A stretch of 64,000 nucleotides of DNA from Echeneis naucrates (lineage: Eukaryota; Chordata; Actinopteri; Carangiformes; Echeneidae): NCBI RefSeq assembly GCF_900963305.1, contig NC_042533.1, positions 13,150,173-13,214,172 on the forward strand, read 5' to 3'. Shown piece by piece: positions 36,750 to 52,600 of the stretch (positions within the stretch are counted from its first letter, which is position 1; each line of letters opens with the position of its first letter). Under the pieces are notes generated by a model. The model was not told the origin of the DNA. It worked only from the letters and a program-made list of their open reading frames with translations, and ran no database searches. Made by a program: the position numbers and the translations under genes.

Positions 36750-39700
36750 TCAACAACAACTTTCTGTACCAGCATCAGCTGAGTCAGAAATGAGTTGTGG
36801 CGTCTCCTGCTCCGTGCAAATTATGACCGAGCAGTCATCTTCCTCCATCCCAAACCCAGCGTACAGGGGCTCAGTAAATGTGCAGTGGAAGGTATAAAGG
36901 TGACTGAGCGTCCGGGAGGAGACACTGTAGAAGGACAGAGTACCACTGGGCCAGTCCAGGTACACTCCAACCCTGTGGGAGCGACACAGGGGTGCCGTTA
37001 TCTCCTCAACATCGCCGTCGTGGTGAACACTATAGTGGTCCTCAGAACAGTACAAACTCCAGGACTTGTCTGTTTTCCCAAATCCACTGAGGTGATAGCT
37101 CGCCCTTCGACTGATCCCCCTCATCGCCACAGCGACATCCACCCAGTGTCCCCGCCACTCCACCTCCCAGTAGTGGCGTTGGGTGAGGGCTTGGAGACAG
37201 AGGACCTGGGAGACACATTCAAACCTGTCGGGATGATCAGGGTACTGCTGTCTCTCCCTGACCCATGTCACCTGTTTACCGCCATCGTGCAAGAACAGAG
37301 ACTTGGCAGCTGTGTTTTCGTTGAACCTCAGCATAGACGCATCTGTACAAGACACACATATAGCTTTTTGAGTGTTTCTCCTTTTGTCAGTGCAAAATTA
37401 TAATGAGGGCCAGAGCCATGTTAAGCCAATAGTAGGGCCTCAGGGTAAATTAACCATAAACTCACTTTTGCCCCACTCTCGGTAAAGTACACTCTTATTG
37501 CGTACATGAAAATCACAAAGCACTTTTTTAAATTGGCCACAATGCTGCTCACTACAGGAGATGTCATAGAGCAACAAGTCAGAATGAAAAGACAAGGGCC
37601 TGAAAATACAATTCATGTGTCCCATTTACATTTGAACACAATCTGAGGTGGCACATAGAAGAACTCATTCAGAGCATAACAAACCTTTAAGGGACATCGA
37701 GTTTACAGACTGTTGAAACATTCTTTTAGGGACTTGATTAGATATTGAAACAAGAATAAAAATGACTAAATGAATACATCTATATCTATCCTATATCGGT
37801 GAATCCACAATGATAACATGAACGAAACAGGACAGACAGATGGTAAAGATGGGAAGGATACAGAGGTTGGCACTTGCACAGTTTTAACTATTTCAATTGG
37901 TTGGAGTTTCAACTAATCAGTGTCATGGGAGAAGTTTAGTATGTAGACTAAGGTACAGAATACTGAAAACAAGAAGTTATAATAGAATTTAGAAATGAAA
38001 ATAAATCACAGTAAAACTTTACTTTTCACTCACACTTTTTCAGCATTGATCTCAAGTAGCACTCTGCATTTTTCTCCACACTGTAGACAGATATGAGACA
38101 CACTCATCACCAACAGGCACACTGAAATGGGGTCTTATGCACATCATACACGTTACACATTTAAAAGCTCACTGTATCCACTGTAAAGCATATGGCCGTG
38201 TTGATTTGCTTCCTTATTCTGTTGTCCTTTCAATTCTGCTCTGATAAAGTTAAAACAGCCAAATAAAGGGAACTTAGTCATTAAAGTGAACTTTGAAGCA
38301 CAAAATATGCTTCATATAATAAAGAAATTCCATCTTAATAAAACATATGGGTAGTAATAACATTTTTTACTCTGTATATTTCAGAAGTTATGTGACTGGG
38401 TGGCACTTAAGGGTGGGATTTGATAAGCCAGTGTTTTACCTGAGTATTTCTAATGCACATAGTGGATTATCCTGATGACAGGAGATCAGGTTGACTCCAG
38501 AAATCTGCAGGAAGTTATAGCTGAGGTCCAGCTGCCGAACGCACGATGGATTGGAGCTCAGTGCCGAAGCCAAATAAGTGCAGCCTTCTTTAGTGATTCC
38601 ACAGAACGACAACCTGTGTTCATCCAAAAATACAATTTACCGTTTTGTGCTGTGTAAAAATGAGCTCTGTATGATTTAAAACGACCATGTTAAATTTACA
38701 ATCCTTACTGTTTGTTTGCCTCTAGTGCAGCTACATTGCTGTGAATGTTTGGGGTTTTTTTTTTGGTGTTTGTTTTGTTTTTTGTAAGGTAACTAGTTGC
38801 ATTATTTGCATTTCAGGATGTAAAGATTATGTTATGAGGTGTTAGGATAATGCCAGGTCACCTTAATATCTCCAGTTTACAGTGTGGACTTTCCAGGCCT
38901 GCAGAGAGTAGCGCCACCTCAGCGTCTTGCAGGTCATTCCCACTTAGATCGAGAGCTTCCAGGTGAGACGTGTCAGAGCTCAGGACTGAGGCCAAATCAG
39001 CACAGCATTTCTGGAGATTAGCATCGTTTAACCTGTAGGTGAAAAAATCCCGTCTTTATCGTTTGAATCTAAAATTATATGGTTGCGTTGTGCTCATTCT
39101 TACTATAGTATTACTTCACAAACTAAAAGTCCATGTGGGCACATATATATAAGTCGCCCAAACCTGTGTGCCCTCACCTTAATATCTTCAGTTTACAGTG
39201 TGGACTTCTCAGCCCAGCACACAGCAGCTGTATGCCTGGACCGTGCAGGCTGTTTCCGCTCAGGTCCAGCCCTTTCAGGTGGGTGGAGTCCACGCTGAGA
39301 GTTGCGCCAATGTGTTCATAGGATTTTTGTGTAAGGCCACAGCAGCTCAGTCTGATTGGTGATGGGAAATTTCAAATGAACTCACCGCACATACTTCTGC
39401 ATATAACTGAGCTGCACTTATTTATTTCATTTTAGATCACTGTTTCTCAAAGTGTTTCAGACCAAGAACCACTTAACCACAAAGCTCCACAATATAGAGC
39501 CTCCACTTACCCGAGTGTTTCCAATCTGCAGTGTGGACTCCTTAGTCCAGCAGTGAGCATATATAAACCAGAATCATTCATATTGTTGTTGCTCAGGTCA
39601 AGATTTTTCAAGTGAGATGTTCCCGAGCTCATGACGGAAGCCAAGTCTTCACAGCTGCTGTCTTTGAGCCTGCACTGATTCAACCTGCACATCCACGGTG

Positions 39701-42488
39701 ACAGCAAAGATTTCTTTCTTAATTTTTTTCCTGGATTCCATCAAACAAGACATTTACGTGTGTGAGCAAGAAATTGGTCTGACCTTAGTATTTGCAGTTT
39801 GCAGTGATGACTGCGTAGTCCCACGCAGAGATCCTTTACCCCTGCTTTCCAGAAGTCGTTAGAACTCAGGTCGAGTTCTGTGAGTCGGTTTGACTCTGTG
39901 CTAAGAGCAACACCCAGTGCCTCAAAGCAGCCCCCTTTCAGTTTGCACTTCTGTAAACTAATGGAAGAAAACAGGAAATTAAAAAAAAAAAAAAAAACAA
40001 AGCAAAACAATAAATAGGTAGGAAGTTTTTCATACATTTTAGTATTACAGACCTTAGGCTCCTCAGTTTACAGTGAGGACTTCCTAAACCAACACAGAGC
40101 AGCTTAACCCCAGAATCCTTCAGGCTGTTTTCACTTAAATCCAATTCTGCCATGTGACAGGAAGCCGAGCTCAAGCCTGATGCCAAATCTTCACAGCATT
40201 TCTCTGTGAGGTTGCAGTGATTTAGCCTGGAAAAGTTATATAAAAAAAATGACTTCATCAAGGAATTAGAGCCTTTTTAAAAAGAATGGCTAGATAACGG
40301 GCAGGGATCACATTTGTTGACAGTTTAGACAGCAACTTAAACCAACATGCATGAGGAACAAATCTCATGTGGGTAAACTCACAGAGCACGTGAGGAGGAA
40401 GTAATGACAGTCAGCAGCTTCTTCAGTCCTTCTTCTGATCTCATGTACCTCTTTAAGTCAAACTCCTTCTCTGTTGCCTCTGATGTTATCAGCTGAAATG
40501 TAAGCGCAGACCATTGAGCTGGAGTCAAATTTTTGGCTGTCAGGCCACCAGAGCTAACAAAATTCTGGATCTCCTGCACCATAGACTCTTCATTGAGCTC
40601 GCTGAGGCAGTGGAACAGGTTGAGGTTTGGCTCAGGCTCCTGTTTGATCTTGTCCTTGATGAACTGGACAGTTTTCGCGACATCATCCTCGCATTCTATT
40701 TGCAAATGCAGTATTCTGCTCAGGAGTTCCTGGTTTGACTTCAGTGACAGGCCCAGGAGGAAGCGAAGGAAGATGTCCCAGTGGCCATCATTACTCTTCA
40801 ATGCCTTTTCAATTGATCTTTTGTGTAAATTGAAGAGAGACTTGCGGAACCAACTTGTCTTATTCACGTAAGAGTAATGGACATGCAGAGCTGCCAGAAA
40901 CTCCTGAATAGTCAAATGTACGAAACTAAAAACTTCTTGCCTCCTTCTTCCCTCCTTCACAAATACCGTGCAAACTCCTGAGTAGATGGTTGCCTCTTCA
41001 ATATTAATACCACATTCTTTAAGGTCAGCCTCGTAAAAGATCAGTTTGCCCTTCTCCAGTTGACGGTACGCCAGCTCTGCCAGCTTCAAAACAACATTGT
41101 CATTCTCCATTGGGTAGTGCCTTTCTATCATCTTATCTGCCTGGCAGAGGAGTAGATGCACATACATCTCTGTCAGAGTGTTGGGCATTTCTGATGTCAC
41201 GTTGTCATGCAGCATTTTCCTCATCACGGTTAAAATGATCCAGCAGAAAACCGGTATTTTGCACATGATGTTGAGGCTTCTTGATGACTTTACATTGTTG
41301 ATGATTCTAACGGCAAGTTGACTGTCACATGAGCACCTCTTAAAGTACTCTTCTTTCTGTTCATTAGTGAACCCCTTGACCTCTGTCCATAGGTCAATGT
41401 GCCTTCTGTGGATGCGGTCGGCTGCTGCAGGCCTGGATGTGATCCAGACGAGAGCGTTCCCCAGCAGATCTCCTGTGATGAGGTTTGTGATCAGGACGTC
41501 CAATGAAGCTGGCTCTGTCTCGTCTCTCAACACCTTATTGTGCCTGAAGTTCAAAGGCAGGAGAGTCTCGTCAAGGCCGTCAAAGATGAATAAAACTTTG
41601 CATTCTGATCCCAGGGTCTCGAGAGTTTTCATCTCAGGGAAGAACTGGTGGAGCAGCTGTATTAGACTGCATTCTTTTTCACCTATGTTGGGATTCAGCT
41701 CTCGGAAAGGAAGTGGGAAGAGGAAGGTGATGTCCTGATTTTCTTCTCCTTCTGCCCAGCTCAGGGTAAATTTCTGTGCACAGACAGTTTTACCCACTCC
41801 AGGGATGCCCAGAGTAAGCACAGTTCTGATTTGCTTCTCTTGGTTAGGCTTGGGTTTAAATATGTTGTTAGCTTTAATCGAGGTCTCCTCAGTTGTCTCA
41901 GGTTCATCGCTGAAGCCTCCCCAAGCTCCTTCAATCACATGTAGTTCAGTGAAGATTTTGTTGAGGTAGACATTGTCTCCCTCTTCTGCATTACCCTGAT
42001 AAACATTTTGGTACTTTTTCCTCAGTGTGGATTTCAGCCTGTCTCGGATTGCTTCCTGGTCACTTCCTGATTTTTTCTCTGTTGTTTCGATTGCTTGTTT
42101 TTGATTGCTTTGAACTGATAAAGAAAAACAGAGATGAAGGAAATGTTATGTGACCAGCCCGTGGCATTTCACAAAGTGACTAAAAAGTCAATTTTTACTT
42201 TAATCCTGTTCTACCTTTATCATATTTCTTCTTTAATGTGTCAGCAAGCAATATTAGATTCATCTTCCGCAATATATCCACCGTGACAGTAACAGCACCA
42301 TCGTAGCAATATGTCTGCACCAAACACCCCACTGTTGTCAGCCTGTCCACCCCATGAACATGAGATCTTGGAATATGTGGTAGTCCTTCAAGGTCATGAT
42401 TGTAAAGACGAAACTGGAAAGTCTTCAATTCTTCATCGACCAGCTCCTCGAAAGTGTCCAAAAGTATCTGTGAGACAGCACGCGCCAT
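36750..42488 (-). CDS. NLR: PYD-FISNA-NACHT-LRR-B30.2 receptor
   Basis: Ten coding exons (42215-42488, 40383-42114, 40053-40226, 39784-39957, 39511-39684, 39178-39351, 38862-39032, 38440-38613, 38034-38080, 36750-37342) give 1228 aa with consistent phases. Residues 1-91 are a pyrin domain ([20 protein letters not shown]). Next comes a FISNA segment ([20 protein letters not shown]), then NACHT with Walker A GIPGVGKT (about 193-200) and Walker [10 protein letters not shown] (about 265-273). Six LRR exons of 171-174 bp follow (about 669-1016), each one LRR pair (LDLSxNxLxDSGVxLL). A 47-bp linker exon ([16 protein letters not shown]) leads to PRY-SPRY (about 1032-1228; [25 protein letters not shown]). 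Fish NLR-C type cytosolic immune sensors have this layout; the pyrin domain implies ASC recruitment and inflammasome signalling (inferred). No damage is seen. Confidence 0.9.
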
Positions 42489-43130
42489 TATCTGCTCTCC
42501 ATTTGGCTCAAGAGATCACCAAATCCTGTTGCTGTGCGTCAATCCACTGCCTGATGAAGGGTTTAAATGAGCAGGAACAGTTTCAGTTCTGAGCTGATGT
42601 GGGCTGGCGTAGCTGTCGTCATATCACCATGCTCACTAAAGATTTACTGCTATGCTATTGCTCAAACAATAAGCAGCCCTATTTTCTGTAAATTAATGTC
42701 TCCTGTTCCTCTTATCAGTGCCTATGTGAATACAGCTGTTTGCATTCCAAATGCAGTGAATCAGGTTGAGCAAGTCCGGTCAAGAACATAAAGGCATTGA
42801 TGGAGGCTGCTTATATAATAGCAAAAAGAGTAGAAAGAGAAGCTGTGGTTCATTGTACAGTATACGCAGTTTCATTCTGTGTCACATCCAGACTGGTTCT
42901 TGTTTCGATGTACAAAAGTATGAAATTCTGCTTCACTAAGGTATTAATAAACTGGAATATTGTAGTAAACCGTTGCACAATGTTTACACTGGATATGGTG
43001 GTTCGTTTACGGTCAACAGCGTTACAACAGATCATACAGGAAATCAGTATCAGATGGTGCACGGTGCATCCTCTACAATCAAATAATCCATCATAAAGGG
43101 CTCCATGTACTTCTTAGTCATACGAATTGA
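42489..43130. other. NLR 5' flank and intergenic
   Basis: This is the upstream region of the NLR gene, with the ATG at 42488 in an ATAATGG context. No clear TATA box, no second gene and no recognised repeat was found. The left end of the selenoo 3' UTR may reach here (minus AATAAA at 43131-43136). Confidence 0.4.
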
Positions 43131-44094
43131 TTTATTCATAGTCATTCAAATACATACTCATATAAATACACTAGAAACTTTTGGATAAAACCACATACTG
43201 TGTCTCTGACTGCAATCTTATCTGGGAATTATTGAAGTCAAGAAATGAATTCAAGGGTGTGGAATAAATATGAGAAAAAGTGTTTCTTTCGAATAAGAGT
43301 CAGTGATTACTTCCAATCTATTTTCAGTATGGTCAGTCAGAGAGATAACATTTGATTTCAATGACTCAAAATGAATATTTGATATTGTATAGGGTGAGGC
43401 TTAAGGACTACGTTTGTATGCACATTTGGATTTAGTATTGCATTTGTAGTATGTTTGTATCAGAAAAAAAATCCCATTACAAATACATTTGCATTTACAT
43501 TGACAAAAAAACAAAAACACCATGGTTACAAGAGTTAATGCAAGATAATAAAAGACTTGATGATGAACAGCACATGATCTTTTGTTTCAATTATTATAAA
43601 AGCTCTACTCAGCTGCCAGTAATAGGAAATGAGTGGTAAACATGTTTTGCTCATATTTGCAAAGTTCACTGACTGTAAATTATGTCATTGTGTGTGTCCC
43701 TGCTGTTTCTGAATCAGACTGGTCATAATGTGACTGGAAGTCTGGATCGTCATACACCATCAGCATATTCATTGACTTCTATTCATTGTTCACAGAATAT
43801 GTTTGTCAGGATACTCTCATCAAGATCAGCTTCAAGAAAACTGTCTATGTTTCTTTACGGGATTTAAAGTGAGCTGGGTAAGTAACCTTTGACCAAATTG
43901 CTGTAATAAATGCACGGAGGCACTGATCTTTGGCCATGCTGATGATCACTGGGATACACACTGAGTTACATGTCATTCTCCCTTCAGGAAGCTGACGCGG
44001 GAGCCTTATATGGAGACTAGCAGAAGAACCAGTGGTGGTCTGCGATCTTTATGGTCTAAACAGATCTCACTCCTTCAACTTCAACTGCTAGATT
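43131..44094 (-). other. selenoo: Probable selenoo 3' UTR
   Basis: This region is downstream of the selenoo stop codon (44097-44095) on the minus strand. The first good AATAAA is at 43136-43131, so the 3' UTR could be about 960 nt. A SECIS element is required here for Sec insertion. I did not find a convincing one: the best partial match (AUGA at 43820-43817 followed by a CC-loop hairpin to 43790) has a helix of only about 6 bp. Confidence 0.4.
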
Positions 44095-49034
<4,940 letters not shown>

Positions 49035-49607
49035 ATCAGAGTCTGAATATCTCAGCAACCGAAAAGCATCCGGAGCACTAAATCTCCAAGTTAGAATAAT
49101 TGAGTGGGAGTTTTAAAAAAAATCTAAAATCTAAATCTAAAGAGAAAATCTAAAAGGAAAAAAATTAAGAGAGTGAAAATTGTATTTAAAAAAATTTAAA
49201 TAAAAACTAACCAGTCAAGAAAACACAAATCACACTTCAAACGCGTGTTTGAATGCTTAGTACTGAGCATCTTAGCCTGAGAGCCGCTTCGGGTTCGTCT
49301 GTGGCAGAGGAACCTCCAGGAGGTGGCGGTAACAGCGAGAAAAACATGTCACCTGCGGTAAAACACAGAGAAAGACGAAGGAGAAAGCTTGCGCAACAAA
49401 TCAACTGCACCGGATAAATTCATATTTTCGGTTGTTTAGACGCCTGAGAGGCAGGCGGCGCGTAGTTCAGAGGAGAAGATCGGCAGCCGGGTCAGGACTG
49501 TGTTCGTCCTCTCTCCGCCAGTTAGCATCTGTGGCCGGACAGCTAGCCTCCTGGCTAACAGCAGCTAACTGCGGCTAGTCAAACTTTTTTAGCATCGGTG
49601 TGAAAAC
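49035..49607. promoter_or_regulatory. Shared bidirectional promoter region, selenoo and TINF2_N-ZNF gene
   Basis: The divergent ATGs at 49034 (minus) and 49608 (plus) are 574 bp apart. The middle is richer in CpG (about 49240-49590; for example AGGCGGCGCGTAG at 49453) than the flanks and lacks a TATA box, as expected for a housekeeping-type bidirectional promoter. Exact start sites cannot be read from sequence. Confidence 0.55.
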
Positions 49608-52600
49608 ATGGACTCAGGTGTTTTCACGACCAGTGTCAAAGGTTGGTTCATTGGCGGACTTTGAATGAATACAGGGCTTTTTGAAGAACTGTTTATATTT
49701 AGTTTGCGGCAGCTTGACTAATCTTTGTTTCTGTTTTAGCTAAGTTGGCCTAGTCAGCTATCTTACTGCCTCCAACTTTATCTCGAAACGATTTAATGTG
49801 CAGCACAAGTCATTCAGCATTGCTTGTTGTGATGCAAATATGTGTCGTTTCTGTGCAGACTGCACATACAGAAGTTAGTTAGCTGAGTTGGGAACCGTTG
49901 TGGTTGTTGAACACACACCCAGTGTTTCCGGTCAAGTTGCATTCAAAACACATTGCTGCTGCTTTTCTTCGTTTCAAGAAAATAGAACTGAACAAGCAGT
50001 GTCCTCCCACTCAACCTTAGAGATGGTTAGTGCCCATTCATTAATATATATCTATGATCTATGTGGTATGCAATTGCAAAAAATTAAATATCAATTTTAG
50101 CATGCTTTCTCAGAGCGACTTCTAAAAAAAAATAAATGACAGCTCCAACATATCCAGCCATCTTAGTCCCATGTACTGCCCAAGAACTTCCCTATGTAGA
50201 CACATCCCATCAGACTGAGAAAATAAAAGCACTTAAATATGAATGAATGCTGCAAAAAAGGTGCTTTGTTCAACATCACTCTGCTTTCTCTTCCTGTTTT
50301 TCAGATGACCCCTTACCTCTGGCATCCCTGCGCCTCTTGGTCCCACCTTTCCAGCTGATGGCTGCCTCTATGTGGCAGGTGCTGAAGAAACAAGATGTGA
50401 TGAACTACTGGAAAGTGGCAGAGTTTGTCTCTTTGGTAACAGACATGGTCCCAGAGCTACTCACGTACAAGCACAGGACACAGTTGAAACTGGGATTGAA
50501 AGCTAGGGTGGGTATGAGAGGACTCAAGGCATTTATACATTGTAATATTCAGGTTCACAAGATATGAAATGCTAATGCGTTACATTTTCTTCCCTAAATA
50601 GTACATCCTTGAGTTGTTCCGACATGAAGAGCATGTGGAACATGACTTCATCTTGTCTCACCTTAACAAGATTAAATCACAGCACCCCCCTGAGCTAGAT
50701 GTAAGTATGTCCGTCCTTTTTTAGTTCATTTCATTTTCAAGGTTTTTATGTCCCTACATTTCTGCTTCTAAGTTAATAGTTTGTTTGTTTAAATGAAAGA
50801 TCCTATTAATACGGAAACAAATTCATCGTCAAGTGAATGTTCACTTTGCAGACTAAAGAAGAAGAGGAAATAGAGGGTAACTTTTTTGAGATCATCCAGA
50901 CTCTGCTCAAGGATCCCGAAGAGAGACAAGATTTTTTCTTGGTAAAACAATGTTACTCAACCTCTGTGGAATTTAATCCAACATTTTTTTTAACTGCATA
51001 TAGAGCGAAGATGCTTAACGTTGTGTTGTTTTTTTTTTTTTTTTTTGACAAATGCCTCATGTTTTTTCTCAGGAGGTCTTCCCTGCAGAGTATGGACCAC
51101 AATATGACAGTGATTTACAGACACTGTTCTGGGAGTTTCTATGTCGACTGACTCAGCTGTTGCCAGTTCCTGATCTCGAACAGGTGAGAAGAGGCATTTT
51201 GATCAAATTTTTCCATTGATGATATAAGTTGCTCTTTTTTCATCTTGTATGTGCTGGTTTATTCATATTGTCATCTCATGTATAAAAAAGAAACTATTAC
51301 CACTGAGGGCTTATAAAATACAGCAATTGCACAAATGCATCCATAATTCAGTAGTCCTATTGTCACCATTTGAAATTAGCAACAGGCAATACTGTTTTTG
51401 TCTGTTTGATAATATGAATGTATGGGTGTGCATGTACAATTGTTTGCACAATTGCACCCCATGCACAGCCTTTCTATACATGAAACTAGTGATGAAGGCA
51501 GGATGTATTTAAACCTCTGTTACTATCTGGAAAAGAAGTTAGCGGTACATTGCTCATATTGCACATGAATTCTTGTATATTCTTGTTAATTATTCAGGCT
51601 ATATTTGAATGATATTGTGTCTTACACAGGATTAATTTGCAAAAAAGGATGTTTTGGAATCTTATTACTGATTATATTGGATTTGGTGATGCATGTTTTT
51701 AACTCTCTCTCCCAGACTACCTCCTGGCTAGGCCCTGAATACTCCATGTTAGAGGATTGTAGACTTGTAATCACAGAGCCTATACACCTGAAAAATTTAC
51801 TCCACCTCCACCAACACCTTGGGCATTTAGAGCAACATGGCAAGTTACATCCTGGAACCACTTTTATTGAAATTCAAATTTATTTATGATGGCACAGCTA
51901 TGACAATAACATGTGTTTCATTCTTGCCCCTTTTCACACAGTTCCACCTTCCAGTATGGGTGACAGCATCATTTCCTCCCTCTCTGCAGTAACTCCCAAC
52001 AGAGGGGCTACAGCTAAAGAACAATCCAATCAGTCAGATCACAGTGATGAAGTACACACTGTATCTTTTGTGGATGATGTAGCAGTTGAAATAATCACAG
52101 TGACAGATTATGAAGAGGTTGAATTGGGCACAAGCACCGACATTGAAGTTGTAATGGGAGAGCAGTGCTCTGAAGGAACAGACAGCAGGGCAGTAGTTGA
52201 AGGTTCGTTGGTAGTGCTTCCTGTTGAGACAAGCCAGCAAGAGGACATTTGTGAAATGAGGGAAGAGGTGACACAAGAAGTTGAAATTGGTCTGACAAAC
52301 ATCCTTCAACCAGAAGCCAACAAATATGACCCAGCATCCTCCGAACACAAAATCTCTGCTGGACCTCATGACTGCCCAGACTGCGACAAAAAGTTTAAGT
52401 TTGCCTCCTCACTCACAGCCCACCGGGTCATCCATACTGGTGAACGCCCCCACCGCTGCAACGACTGTGGTCGCTGCTTCTCTTTCAGGCAATCCCTCGA
52501 CCGGCACAGAAACACACACAAAAGTGGACGGAAGTATGACTGTGCCATTTGTGGTGAGACCTTCCACTCGTTGTCAGCCCGCACAGAGCACAAACAAATG

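Noticed and set aside
36795-37403. A 202-residue plus-strand open frame
   Set aside because: It is the antisense shadow of the B30.2 exon of the NLR gene.
43790-43820. SECIS candidate with AUGA, CC loop and GA
   Set aside because: The helix between the core and the loop is only about 6 bp, far shorter than in known SECIS elements. It is kept only as a weak lead.
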